Shown piece by piece: positions 19,045-28,628 of a DNA stretch of 37,739 bases. Made by a program: the position numbers and the translations under genes. The first letter of the stretch is position 1; each line of letters begins with the position of its first letter. The notes beneath the pieces are model-generated. The model searched no databases and had not been told where the DNA came from. It saw nothing but the letters and a program-made list of their open reading frames with translations. Source of the DNA: G020354085 sp964482055 (GTDB taxonomy: Bacteria; Pseudomonadota; Gammaproteobacteria; Acidiferrobacterales; Sulfurifustaceae); the NCBI GenBank assembly GCA_964482055.1, contig CAYZVX010000019.1, positions 1 to 37,739 of the forward strand, written 5' to 3'.

Positions 19045-20376
19045 ATGGCCTCTGACGCCCTATCGGCGGTCCACTACCTGGTGCAGCCCGGCGGGAGGCT
19101 TTCCGGTCGTCTGCGCGTTCCGGGCGACAAGTCGATCTCGCACCGCGCGGTGATGCTCGGCTCGCTCGCCGAGGGCACGACCCGTGTAACCGGCTTGCTC
19201 GAAGGCGAGGACGTGTTGTGCACGCTCGGCGCCTTTCGCGTGATGGGCGTGCGCGCCGAGGGGCCGCGGCGAGGCGCATTGACGCTGCACGGGGTCGGCC
19301 TGCATGGCCTGCGCGCCCCGCCGCACGCGCTCGACATGGGCAATTCCGGCACCGCCATGCGGCTGATGGCCGGCATCCTCGCCGGCCAGAAGTTCGACGC
19401 GGAGCTCTTCGGCGACGCCTCGTTGAGCCGCCGTCCCATGGCGCGCGTGGTCGATCCGCTGCGCGCCATGGGCGCTTCCATTGCCTGCGCGGAGGGCGGG
19501 CGTCCGCCGCTGCGGATCAAAGGGGGCCAGCGGCTGCACGGCATTGACTACCGCCTGCCGGTGGCGAGCGCGCAGGTCAAGTCCGCGCTGCTTCTGGCCG
19601 GTCTCTACGCCGAGGGGGAGACGCGCATCACGGAACCGGCACCGACCCGCGATCACACGGAACGGATGCTGCGCGCCTTCGGCCACGAGGTGCAAACGCG
19701 CGGGGCGCAGGTCAGTCTGCGCGGCGCGACGCGCCTGCGCGCCTGTGACATCGATGTGCCGGCCGACATATCGTCAGCGGCGTTTTTCCTGGTCGGCGCG
19801 AGCATCGCGCCCGGATCGGATCTTACGCTCGAGCACGTCGGCGTGAACCCGACGCGCATCGGGGTGCTGAACCTGCTGAGACTGATGGGCGCGGACATCG
19901 AGCTGCTCAACCCGCGCGAGGTCGGCGGCGAACCGGTGGCCGACCTGCGCGTGCGCACCGCGCCGCTGCACGGCATCCGCATTCCCGAGGAGCAGGTGCC
20001 GCTCGCCATCGACGAGTTCCCCGCGCTGTTCATCGCGGCCGCCTGTGCGCAGGGCCAGACGGTGCTGACCGGGGCGCACGAGCTGCGGGTCAAGGAATCC
20101 GATCGTATCGCGGTCATGGCGCAGGGCCTCAAGCGCCTCGGGATCGAGGCGCAGGAAACGCCGGATGGCATCGTGATCGAGGGCGGCGAGCTGCGCGCGG
20201 GTGAGGTCGAGAGCCACGGCGACCACCGTGTCAGCATGAGCTTTGCGATCGCAGCGCTGCGTGCCGCCGGCCCCGTGCGGGTGCGCGACTGCAAGAATGT
20301 GGATACGTCGTTCCCCGGGTTCGCCGACCTGGCGCAGCGTGCGGGGCTGGCGATAAGCGTGATCCGTGACTCGTGA
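19045..20376 (+). CDS. aroA: 3-phosphoshikimate 1-carboxyvinyltransferase (EPSP synthase)
   Basis: 443 aa. It joins shikimate-3-phosphate and phosphoenolpyruvate to form EPSP, the penultimate step to chorismate, and so feeds PheA and TyrA encoded upstream. Visible motifs are PGDKSISHRA (Lys29), the MGNSGTAMRLMAG loop, RRPMARVVDPLRAMGA, SAQVKSALLLAGL and ELRVKESDRI. I chose ATG 19045; the frame is open further upstream but runs inside tyrA. The last codons (V-I-R-D-S) and the TGA stop lie in heptamer array C, so the repeat appears to have replaced the native C-terminus beyond about GLAI. Confidence 0.95.
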   Translation: MASDALSAVHYLVQPGGRLSGRLRVPGDKSISHRAVMLGSLAEGTTRVTGLLEGEDVLCTLGAFRVMGVRAEGPRRGALTLHGVGLHGLRAPPHALDMGNSGTAMRLMAGILAGQKFDAELFGDASLSRRPMARVVDPLRAMGASIACAEGGRPPLRIKGGQRLHGIDYRLPVASAQVKSALLLAGLYAEGETRITEPAPTRDHTERMLRAFGHEVQTRGAQVSLRGATRLRACDIDVPADISSAAFFLVGASIAPGSDLTLEHVGVNPTRIGVLNLLRLMGADIELLNPREVGGEPVADLRVRTAPLHGIRIPEEQVPLAIDEFPALFIAAACAQGQTVLTGAHELRVKESDRIAVMAQGLKRLGIEAQETPDGIVIEGGELRAGEVESHGDHRVSMSFAIAALRAAGPVRVRDCKNVDTSFPGFADLAQRAGLAISVIRDS

Positions 20377-20428
20377 TTCGTGACTCGTAAACCGTGAACG
20401 GCAAGACCAATCACGAATCGCCAGTTGC
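20359..20428 (+). repeat. Heptamer array C across the aroA stop and cmk start
   Basis: Six strictly phased 7-mers with consensus GTGANNN (20359-20400) are followed by a 7-nt spacer (GCAAGAC) and about three degenerate facing units (CAATCAC, GAATCGC, CAGTTGC). Unit 3 supplies the aroA TGA; unit 6 supplies the only in-frame start (GTG 20394) for cmk. This is the clearest array in the window. Confidence 0.88.
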
Positions 20429-21125
20429 GCGTCAGCGCCCCGTTCCGGTCCTCGCCATTGACGGCCCGAGCGGCTCGGGCAAGGGCACGGTCGGCTTGAT
20501 TCTCGCAAGACGACTGGGTTGGCATTTCCTCGACAGCGGGGCGCTCTACCGGGTGTTGGGGATCGCCGCCGAGCAGCGCGGTGAGGACATCCACGACAGC
20601 CAGGCGATGGCGAAACTGGCACAATCCATGACCGTCGCTTTCGAGGCCGGACCCGACACGATGCGGGTGCTCCTGGACGGGCACGATGTCGGCGACCGGC
20701 TGCGCACCGAGGAGGCCGGCCGCCGTGCCTCGGTCCTGGCGGCTCAGCCGGCGGTTCGGGCGGCGCTCCTGGACAAGCAACGCGCTTTCCGTCGCCCGCC
20801 CGGGCTCGTGGCCGATGGCCGCGACATGGGGACGGCCGTATTCCCTGATGCTGTACTTAAAGTATTCCTCACCGCCAGCCCCGAGGCCCGTGCAGAGCGG
20901 CGCTATAAACAGTTGAAGGACAAGGGCTTCGGTGTTACCCTTCCGCGGCTTTTGGACGAGATCCGTGAGCGGGACGCGCGTGATGCCGGTCGGTCGGCCT
21001 CGCCGCTCAGGCCCGCCGAGGATGCTTATTCCCTCGATACCACGTCCCTCAGCATCCCTCAGGTGGTCGAACGTATCGCTGACCTGTTGCGGGAGCGAGG
21101 CATCGGCGTTGGTCCGGCGGCGTAG
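20394..21125 (+). CDS. cmk: Cytidylate kinase
   Basis: 243 aa. It phosphorylates CMP and dCMP with ATP. The P-loop is GPSGSGKGT; the family motifs FLDSGALYR and VADGRDMGTAVFPDA are present, as is the NMP-binding insert typical of bacterial Cmk. The domain proper begins at VPVLAIDGPSG (about residue 18). The only in-frame start upstream is GTG 20394, because a TAA lies at 20388-20390. That GTG is the last unit of a heptamer repeat and has no Shine-Dalgarno sequence, so the first 12 or so residues are repeat-derived. cmk followed by rpsA is the conserved gammaproteobacterial order. Confidence 0.93.
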   Translation: MNGKTNHESPVARQRPVPVLAIDGPSGSGKGTVGLILARRLGWHFLDSGALYRVLGIAAEQRGEDIHDSQAMAKLAQSMTVAFEAGPDTMRVLLDGHDVGDRLRTEEAGRRASVLAAQPAVRAALLDKQRAFRRPPGLVADGRDMGTAVFPDAVLKVFLTASPEARAERRYKQLKDKGFGVTLPRLLDEIRERDARDAGRSASPLRPAEDAYSLDTTSLSIPQVVERIADLLRERGIGVGPAA

Positions 21126-21219
21126 GTCACGGGTCTCGATTTGCAGCGAACAGCGGTCGTGTCGGTGACCGGCAGCAGGCCGGCCGGCGGCACGTTCAGG
21201 CTCAACTAACCTTTAACCT

Positions 21220-22905
<1,686 letters not shown>

Positions 22906-22948
22906 CGCTTGAAGCGCGTCGCCTTATTTTCTATAGGTAGAAGGTAGG

Positions 22949-23272
22949 ATGACGAAGTCTGAACTGATCGCCCAGCTCTCCGCCAAGCAGCCGCAGCTGC
23001 AACCGCGCGACGTGGAGCTCGCCGTAAAGGAGCTTCTCGAGCAGATGTCCGCGGCGCTCGCCACCGGCGAGCGTATCGAGGTGCGCGGTTTCGGCAGCTT
23101 CTCGTTGCACTATCGTCCACCGCGGGTTGGCCGCAACCCGAAGACCGGTACTGCGGTCCAGGTGCCGGACAAGTATGTTCCGCATTTCAAGCCCGGCAAG
23201 GAGCTGCGGGAACGCGTCAACAACGGCCAGGGCGGCGTCCCGGCCGACAACGACGAGGACACGGAAGACTGA
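22949..23272 (+). CDS. ihfB: Integration host factor subunit beta
   Basis: 107 aa HU/IHF-family DNA-bending protein. The arm and core motif GERIEVRGFGSFSLHYRPPRVGRNP fits IHF-beta (GRNPKTG, with Pro at the arm tip) rather than HU. It pairs with IHF-alpha to bend DNA at promoters, recombination sites and origins. The acidic C-terminal tail (DNDEDTED) is longer than in E. coli (94 aa). AAGG and AGG purine stretches precede the ATG. The rpsA-ihfB order is conserved in gammaproteobacteria. A strong intrinsic terminator follows 40 nt after the stop. Confidence 0.95.
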   Translation: MTKSELIAQLSAKQPQLQPRDVELAVKELLEQMSAALATGERIEVRGFGSFSLHYRPPRVGRNPKTGTAVQVPDKYVPHFKPGKELRERVNNGQGGVPADNDEDTED

Positions 23273-23312
23273 AGCGTGTTGCACGCGCGCGGCGCGGCGA
23301 TCTGGCGACCGG

Positions 23313-23344
23313 ACGGCATCGGGTAACCGATGCCGTTTTCGTTT
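23313..23344 (+). terminator. Rho-independent terminator after ihfB
   Basis: A perfect 10-bp stem (ACGGCATCGG / CCGATGCCGT) with a GTAA loop is followed by TTTTCGTTT. This is the most convincing intrinsic terminator in the window and ends the rpsA-ihfB transcript. Confidence 0.88.
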
Positions 23345-23360
23345 GCAGCGCACCCCGCGC

Positions 23361-23634
23361 CGAGTCCGCAGTCAGGCCGTCCATGGCCTGCGGCCCATCG
23401 CTGACGTGCAGGATGCACGAATGCCGGCCGCTACGCGCGTCCCTGCGCTCTCGCGGCATTCGTACATCCTGTACAGCACGTAGGCCAGGGACGGCCGGGA
23501 GCGGCCTCGACTCCGCGATGGAGTCGAGGGCCACTGTGCAGGGATGCACAGGTTGTGGCTTCGATCCAATCGGCGAGTCCGCAAGCAGGCCATCCGTGGC
23601 CTGCGGCCCTCGCCTCGATCCAATCGGCGAGTCC
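23361..23634. repeat. Palindrome-rich non-coding block between ihfB and lapA
   Basis: The 423-nt ihfB-lapA gap holds no gene that I can support. After the terminator it is a run of inverted repeats. CAGGCC/GGCCTG lies at 23373-23390. An 18-bp pair with one mismatch lies at 23409-23426 and 23454-23471. A perfect 10-bp CCTCGACTCC/GGAGTCGAGG pair spans 23505-23529. CTGTGCA/TGCACAG spans 23534-23551 and GCAGGCC/GGCCTGC spans 23585-23604. The 20-mer TCGATCCAATCGGCGAGTCC occurs twice exactly (23561-23580 and 23615-23634). The CGAGTCCGCA...GGCCTGCGGCCC module occurs at 23361 and again at 23575. This resembles a composite REP/BIME-type element. Confidence 0.75.
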
Positions 23635-23647
23635 TGCGCGATTGCGT

Positions 23648-23653
23648 TATGCT
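23648..23653 (+). promoter_or_regulatory. Possible -10 for lapA
   Basis: TATGCT lies after the palindromic block and about 43 nt before the lapA start. With a terminator upstream, lapA-lapB needs its own promoter and this is the best -10-like hexamer; no clear -35 is seen. Confidence 0.25.
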
Positions 23654-23695
23654 ATGCCCCCTCGCGATCGATGCGCCCCGCGCGAAGGAGGTTTC

Positions 23696-23992
23696 GTGAA
23701 GCGTATGTTCTATGTCATCCTCGGTGTGCTCGCGGCGTTGGCCGGCATCACGTTTGCGATTCAGAACCGGCAGGTCATCGACGTTTCGTACTACTTCGGG
23801 CTGCACTGGAGCGGGCCGTTGTCGCTGGCGCTGCTGGCGGCGTTTACCGCCGGCATCGTAGCGGGCTATCTTGTGAGCCTGCGTACCGTGATTCGCATGC
23901 AGCGCCAGCTGGCCCGCGCCCGCAAGGAGATCCGCCAGGTCGAGCAGGAAGTCATCAATCTGAGATCGTTGCCCATCAAAGATGTCGTTTGA
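23696..23992 (+). CDS. lapA: Lipopolysaccharide assembly protein A (LapA)
   Basis: 98 aa small inner-membrane protein of the LapA/DUF1049 family. Two hydrophobic segments (about residues 3-20 and 38-62) are separated by the conserved IQNRQVIDVSYYFG stretch. A basic, coiled C-terminal tail follows. With LapB it helps tune LpxC turnover and LPS assembly at the inner membrane. A perfect AAGGAGGT lies at 23685-23692. Either GTG 23696 (3 nt away, short spacing) or ATG 23705 (12 nt away, long spacing) could be the start; GTG keeps the usual M-K-R N-terminus. It overlaps lapB by 11 nt. Confidence 0.88.
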   Translation: MKRMFYVILGVLAALAGITFAIQNRQVIDVSYYFGLHWSGPLSLALLAAFTAGIVAGYLVSLRTVIRMQRQLARARKEIRQVEQEVINLRSLPIKDVV

Positions 23993-25151
23993 TGCCCTGG
24001 ACCTGCTCTGGCTGTTGCTGCCGCTGGCTGCCGCATCCGGATGGCTGGCCGCGCGCCTCGACCACCGGCGACGCGAGAAGAACCCGGGCCTCGACCTGTC
24101 CGCGGCCTATCTGCGCGGGCTCAATTTCCTGCTCAACGAGCAGCCCGACAAGGCGATCGAGATCTTCATTCATATGCTCGAGGTAAACTCCGAAACAGTG
24201 GAGACCCACCTTGCGCTGGGCAACCTGTTCCGCCGCCGCGGCGAGGTCGAGCGCGCCATCCGCATTCACCAGAATCTCATCGCACGGCCGACGCTCGACA
24301 AGGAGCAACGCACGCTGGCCTTGATGGAGCTGGCGCAGGACTACCTCAAGGCCGGGTTACTCGACCGGGCCGAGAATCTGTTTCTGGAACTCGCCGAGGT
24401 GCGCACGCACAGCGAGCAGGCGCTCAATCATCTGCGCAGCATCTATCAGCAGGAGCGAGATTGGGAGAAGGCGATCCCGGTGGCGCGCCGCCTGGCACGC
24501 ATCTCCGGCAAGAATCTCGACGACGTTGTTGCGCAGTACTACTGCGAGCTGGCCGAGCAGGCGAATGCCAAGGGTGAGCGTGCGCGCGCCCGTGAGCTCC
24601 TCGACAAGGCGCTCGACGCCGACCGCGGTTGCGTGCGCGCGAGCATTCTCCTGGGGGATGTTGAGGCGGCGCACGGTCGGCATCGTCAGGCGATCGCCGC
24701 CTGGCGCGAGATCGAGAAGCAGGACGCGCGTTATCTCGGCGAGGTCGCCGGACGGATCGCCGCGAGCTACCGTGCGCTCGGCGATGAGGCCGGTTTGCAC
24801 ACCTTCTTCAGCGAGGCCCTGTCCCGCCACAAGAGCACGGCGCTGGCGCTGGTGTTCGCCCAGGTCATCAAGGAGCGCGACGGGATCAAGGCCGCCGAGA
24901 AGTTCGTCGTCGAGTGGCTGCGCCACCGGCCAAACGTCCACGGCCTGCACCAGTTGATCGAGCTCAATATGCTCGAAACCTCGGGACGTGCACACGAAGA
25001 TTTGAGCCTGCTCAAGACCATCATCGAGGGTCTGCGCGCGCAGCACCAAGGTTACGCGTGCGGTGAATGCGGTTTTCGCGGGCGCCGCCTGCACTGGGTC
25101 TGTCCCGGCTGCAATCGCTGGAACACGGTGCGGCCGCTATCGGAAACGTGA
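23982..25151 (+). CDS. lapB: Lipopolysaccharide assembly protein B (LapB/YciM)
   Basis: 389 aa, the same length as E. coli LapB. An N-terminal membrane anchor (LLWLLLPLAAASGWLAA) precedes TPR repeats (about 40-345). A rubredoxin-like metal knuckle with CGECGF and CPGCNRW sits at about 355-377. It is an essential regulator in E. coli that links LPS synthesis to FtsH-mediated degradation of LpxC. Its start lies inside lapA and its TGA overlaps the pyrF ATG by one base, so lapA-lapB-pyrF is one coupled unit. Confidence 0.94.
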   Translation: MSFDALDLLWLLLPLAAASGWLAARLDHRRREKNPGLDLSAAYLRGLNFLLNEQPDKAIEIFIHMLEVNSETVETHLALGNLFRRRGEVERAIRIHQNLIARPTLDKEQRTLALMELAQDYLKAGLLDRAENLFLELAEVRTHSEQALNHLRSIYQQERDWEKAIPVARRLARISGKNLDDVVAQYYCELAEQANAKGERARARELLDKALDADRGCVRASILLGDVEAAHGRHRQAIAAWREIEKQDARYLGEVAGRIAASYRALGDEAGLHTFFSEALSRHKSTALALVFAQVIKERDGIKAAEKFVVEWLRHRPNVHGLHQLIELNMLETSGRAHEDLSLLKTIIEGLRAQHQGYACGECGFRGRRLHWVCPGCNRWNTVRPLSET

Positions 25152-25882
25152 TGGCCGATCCCCGCATCATCGTTGCGTTCGACGTCGGCACCGAGACGCA
25201 GGCGCTTAACCTCGCGGCGCAGCTCGATCCAAGGTTGTGCCGCGCGAAGGTCGGGCTTGAGCTGTTCTCCGTAGCCGGTCCGCGCGTGGTGACGGCATTG
25301 CGCGAGCGCGGCTTCGACGTGTTCCTGGATCTCAAGTTCCATGACATTCCGACGACCGTGGCGCGCGCCTGTGCAGCCGCCTCCGGACTCGGCGTCTGGA
25401 TGATCAACGTGCACGCGCTGGGCGGGGCCAGGATGCTTCGCGCGGCACGCGAGGCGGTTGACCAGAGCGCCCACAGGCCGCTCTTGGTCGCGGTGACCCT
25501 GCTGACCAGCCATGCAGACGCCACCATGAACGAGATCGGGTTGCCGGGCGATGTTGCCACGCACGTGGCGCGGCTGGCGGGGCTCGCGCACGCGTGCGGG
25601 CTGGACGGCGTGGTGTGCTCGCCGCGCGAAGCGGCCGAGCTGCGCAGCCGTTTCGGCGGCGCCTTCAAGCTCGTCACGCCCGGCGTCCGACCGGCCGGCA
25701 CCGGCGCGCAGGATCAGGCCCGCACGTTGACGCCGGCCGAGGCGCTTGCGCAGGGGGCCGACTACCTCGTGATCGGCCGGCCGATTACCCAAGCCGCGGA
25801 CCCGCGCGCCGCGCTGGGGGCGATTGCCGAGACGCTCGGCGCCGTCGCGGTTGGTCGACAACATCGGGTCGAGCCCGGATAA
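25151..25882 (+). CDS. pyrF: Orotidine 5'-phosphate decarboxylase
   Basis: 243 aa, the size of the short bacterial OMP decarboxylases. It converts OMP to UMP, the last step of de novo pyrimidine synthesis. The catalytic D-x-K-x-x-D is Asp60-Leu-Lys62-Phe-His-Asp65 in FLDLKFHDIP. The phosphate-binding end VTPGVRP and the C-terminal DYLVIGRPIT motif are present. ATG 25151 overlaps the lapB stop; the frame is open 84 nt further upstream but inside lapB. lapB-pyrF linkage is conserved in gammaproteobacteria. Confidence 0.95.
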   Translation: MADPRIIVAFDVGTETQALNLAAQLDPRLCRAKVGLELFSVAGPRVVTALRERGFDVFLDLKFHDIPTTVARACAAASGLGVWMINVHALGGARMLRAAREAVDQSAHRPLLVAVTLLTSHADATMNEIGLPGDVATHVARLAGLAHACGLDGVVCSPREAAELRSRFGGAFKLVTPGVRPAGTGAQDQARTLTPAEALAQGADYLVIGRPITQAADPRAALGAIAETLGAVAVGRQHRVEPG

Positions 25883-25923
25883 TACGCGCGCCTGCGCCGA
25901 CCCAATCCGCCTTCGCGCCAACA

Positions 25924-26880
25924 ATGATCCCCGCCCTGCTTGAGAAAATAACGCGTGCCCGCGTGCTGGTCGTCGGCGACACGATGCTCGACCGTTACTG
26001 GTACGGGTCGGTGGAACGCATCTCGCCGGAGGCGCCGGTGCCGGTGGTCAGTATCAACCAATCCGACGAACGTCCGGGGGGTGCTGCCAACGTCGCCCGG
26101 AACGTGCGTGCGCTGGGTGCGAGCTGCGCGCTGTTCGCGATCGCCGGCGACGATCGCGAGGCGGACCGGCTGGGCGAGCTGCTCGAGCGCGATGGCATTC
26201 GCTGCGTGCTCGCTCGGGACAAGCTGCTCAACACCACGGTGAAGCTGCGCGTGGTGTCGCGTAACCAGCAATTGCTGCGCATCGATTTCGAGGCGCCGGC
26301 CAGCAAGGATGCGCGCGTCAAGCTGCTCGACGCCTATCTGGCTCAAGTGAAAGACTATGACCTCGTGCTGGTTTCGGACTATGGCAAGGGCGGCATCGGC
26401 TATGTCCAGGAAATGATCCGGGCCGCGCGCAACGCCGGCCGGCCGGTGCTCGTCGACCCGAAGGGCGCGGACTACAGCGGTTATCGCGGCGCGACGCTCA
26501 TCACGCCAAATCGCAAGGAATTCGAGCAGGTGGCCGGGGTGTTTCGCGACAACGAGCAGCTCGTGCACAAGGCGCGCGCCATGGTCGAGGAGCTGGACCT
26601 CTCCGGAGTGCTCGTGACACGCAGCGAAGAGGGCATGAGCCTGATCGAGCGTGACGGGCGCGTCCTGCATATGCCGGCGCGGGCGCGCGAGGTATTCGAT
26701 GTCACGGGCGCCGGCGACACGGTGATCGCGGCGATCGGTTGCGCCTACGCCGTGCATGGCGAGCTCACCGATGCCCTGCATCTGGCCAACATCGCCGCCG
26801 GCATCGTCGTCGGCAAGTTCGGGGCGGCGACGGCCACGCCGCAGGAAATCCTGCACGAGCTCGCCATCGAGGAGGTGTGA
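25924..26880 (+). CDS. rfaE1: D-glycero-beta-D-manno-heptose-7-phosphate kinase (stand-alone RfaE1)
   Basis: 318 aa PfkB-family kinase. It phosphorylates heptose-7-phosphate at C1 in the ADP-heptose pathway for the LPS inner core. The N-terminal motif VVGDTMLDRYWYG, the PGGAANVARN motif and the catalytic loop DVTGAGDT (Asp259, Asp265) are present. In E. coli the same activity is the N-terminal half of bifunctional HldE (about 477 aa). Here the cytidylyltransferase-fold half is absent, so RfaE2 (HldC) must be encoded elsewhere. The TGA overlaps the hldD ATG. The sequence fits the heptose kinase better than other PfkB sugar kinases because of the hldD linkage. Confidence 0.93.
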   Translation: MIPALLEKITRARVLVVGDTMLDRYWYGSVERISPEAPVPVVSINQSDERPGGAANVARNVRALGASCALFAIAGDDREADRLGELLERDGIRCVLARDKLLNTTVKLRVVSRNQQLLRIDFEAPASKDARVKLLDAYLAQVKDYDLVLVSDYGKGGIGYVQEMIRAARNAGRPVLVDPKGADYSGYRGATLITPNRKEFEQVAGVFRDNEQLVHKARAMVEELDLSGVLVTRSEEGMSLIERDGRVLHMPARAREVFDVTGAGDTVIAAIGCAYAVHGELTDALHLANIAAGIVVGKFGAATATPQEILHELAIEEV

Positions 26881-27869
26881 TGTACGTTGTAACCGGCGGC
26901 GCCGGGTTCATCGGCGCCAACATCGTCAAGGGGCTCAACGACCGGGGGATCGACGACATCGTCGTGGTCGACAACCTCGAGAAGGGCGACAAGTTCAGGA
27001 ATCTCACCGACTGCGAGCTCGCCGACTACGTCGACAAGCGCGAGTTTCTCGGCTTGTTGCGGCAGGGCAAGTTCGGGCGCAAGATCAAGGCCGTGTTCCA
27101 TGAGGGCGCCTGCTCCGACACCATGGAGCATAACGGCGTCTACATGATGAGCAACAATTACGAGTACTCCAAGGCGCTGCTGCACGTCTGCCAGGAGAAG
27201 AAAATCCCGTATCTGTACGCCTCGTCCGCGGCGGTTTATGGGAGCGGCCGCATCTTCAAGGAGATGCGCGAGCACGAGGCGCCGCTCAACGTCTATGGCT
27301 ACTCCAAGTTCCTGTTCGACCAGTACGTGCGGCGCCTGTGGCCGAAACGCACCGCGCAGATTGTCGGCTTCCGTTACTTCAATGTCTACGGCGAACGCGA
27401 GCAGCACAAGGGACGCATGGCATCGGTGGCGTTCCATCACTTCAATCAGTTCCGCGACACCGGCAAGGTGCGGCTGTTCGAGGGCTGCGACGGCTACGGC
27501 AACGGCGAGCAGCGGCGCGACTTCATCTCGGTGGAGGACGTCGTCGCGGTGAATCTGTTCTTCCTCGACCACCCAAGCAAGAGCGGGATCTTCAATCTCG
27601 GCACCGGCCTCGCCCAGCCGTTCAATGACATCGCCGTGGCGGTGGTCAACACCTTTCGCGCGGCGCAGGGCATGTCGGCGCTCACGCTGGCCGAAATGCA
27701 GCAACAGGGTCTGATCGAGTACATCAGCTTCCCCGAGGCGTTGAAGGGCAAGTACCAGAGCTTCACGCAGGCCGACATCAGCGCGTTGCGCAAGGCCGGC
27801 TACAAGAAGGCGTTCCTGACGGTGCAAGAGGGCGTTGCGCGCTACGTGACGCGCTTGCTGCGCAAGTAG
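26880..27869 (+). CDS. hldD: ADP-L-glycero-D-manno-heptose 6-epimerase
   Basis: 329 aa extended SDR enzyme. It converts ADP-D-glycero-D-manno-heptose to the L-glycero form, the last step before heptose transfer to the LPS core. The nucleotide motif GGAGFIG sits at residues 6-12. The catalytic Tyr139-x3-Lys143 lies in YGYSKFLFD. Family-specific features are HEGACSDTMEHNG and FRYFNVYGEREQHKGRMASVAFH. The start overlaps the rfaE1 stop by one base (TGATG), so the two heptose genes are coupled. The stop is followed by repeat-containing, GC-rich DNA. Confidence 0.95.
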   Translation: MYVVTGGAGFIGANIVKGLNDRGIDDIVVVDNLEKGDKFRNLTDCELADYVDKREFLGLLRQGKFGRKIKAVFHEGACSDTMEHNGVYMMSNNYEYSKALLHVCQEKKIPYLYASSAAVYGSGRIFKEMREHEAPLNVYGYSKFLFDQYVRRLWPKRTAQIVGFRYFNVYGEREQHKGRMASVAFHHFNQFRDTGKVRLFEGCDGYGNGEQRRDFISVEDVVAVNLFFLDHPSKSGIFNLGTGLAQPFNDIAVAVVNTFRAAQGMSALTLAEMQQQGLIEYISFPEALKGKYQSFTQADISALRKAGYKKAFLTVQEGVARYVTRLLRK

Positions 27870-27920
27870 CGCCGCATTGTCCGATGCGCGGTGGCGCGGT
27901 GCATGGGCACTCACGGCAGT

Positions 27921-28020
27921 CGGTGGCCCGGATGGCGCGCAGCGAAATACGGGGCGGCCCGTTCGAAAGGGGGCGGCGCATGAGTCTCGGTAGCCCGGAT
28001 GGCGCGCAGCGGAATCCGCG
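27921..28020. repeat. Two copies of a CCCGGATGGCGCGCAGCG-type intergenic repeat
   Basis: CGGTGGCCCGGATGGCGCGC plus AGCGAAATACG (27921-27953) and CGGTAGCCCGGATGGCGCGC plus AGCGGAATCCGCG (27988-28020) are near-identical direct copies 67 nt apart. They fill most of the 180-nt hldD-rfaH gap. The core resembles the common proteobacterial TAGCCCGGAT(G)-type short dispersed repeat. Confidence 0.7.
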
Positions 28021-28049
28021 ACGGCATGGCCGAACCGGGTGGTAATGTT

Positions 28050-28577
28050 ATGAGCACGGACGCAGCCGGAACCAGGCGCTGGTACCTCGTGTACTGCAAG
28101 CCGCGGCAGGAGCGCGTTGCCGTGGAGAACCTCGAGCGCCAGGGATACGAGACCTACCTGCCGCGCGTGCGCGAGATACGCCGGCGCGCCGGCCAGCGCG
28201 TCAAAGTCATTGCCCCGCTTTTTCCGCGCTACCTTTTCATTCATCTCGATGAGCAGTTCGACAACTGGGGCCCGATCCGCTCCACGCTCGGCGTGGTCTC
28301 GCTCGTGCGCTTCGGACAGTTGCCGGCGCGCGTGCCGGACGAACTGCTCGAGCTGCTGCGCCGGCGCGAAGATGCCGAGGGGCTACAAGCAATCGAGCCG
28401 CGGCCCCTGAAACCCGGTACCCGCGTGCGCGTGGCGAGCGGGGCCCTGGCTGGATACGAAGGGATATTCCTGGCCAGAACCGCGCGCGAGCGGGTGATCG
28501 TGTTGCTCGACATTCTCGGGAAAGCGACGCGCACCAAGATGGATGTGCTCGACATCGAACCCGTAACCCGAAGTTAA
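28050..28577 (+). CDS. rfaH: RfaH-type transcription antitermination protein
   Basis: 175 aa NusG-family protein. The N-terminal NGN domain (about residues 10-115) has WYLVYCKPRQERVA, PLFPRYLFIHLD and a GVVSLVRFG...VP stretch that match RfaH rather than housekeeping NusG. A KOW-containing C-terminal domain follows (about 125-172: PGTRVRVASGALAGYEGIF). RfaH-type proteins load onto RNA polymerase paused at ops elements, suppress termination in long polysaccharide operons and recruit ribosomes. ATG 28050 has GGGTGG about 7 nt upstream; the open frame extends 51 nt further into the repeat. A perfect ops sequence lies 738 nt downstream, ahead of the EPS genes. Confidence 0.9.
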   Translation: MSTDAAGTRRWYLVYCKPRQERVAVENLERQGYETYLPRVREIRRRAGQRVKVIAPLFPRYLFIHLDEQFDNWGPIRSTLGVVSLVRFGQLPARVPDELLELLRRREDAEGLQAIEPRPLKPGTRVRVASGALAGYEGIFLARTARERVIVLLDILGKATRTKMDVLDIEPVTRS

Positions 28578-28628
28578 CCGTCTAGTTCCTTGACCGCGCA
28601 TGGTCGGTGCGGCTACAGTGTTCAGTCC

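Noticed and set aside
20359..20400. CRISPR-like or satellite array
   Set aside because: 7-bp units without spacers, placed across gene ends; incompatible with CRISPR. Treated as heptamer array.
23361..23634. CRISPR array
   Set aside because: The repeats are few, of different kinds and mostly palindromic; there is no regular repeat-spacer pattern and no cas gene.
23383..24186. 267-codon + strand frame crossing the palindromic block and lapA/lapB
   Set aside because: The reading passes through inverted repeats and then out of frame through lapA and lapB; no recognisable domain.
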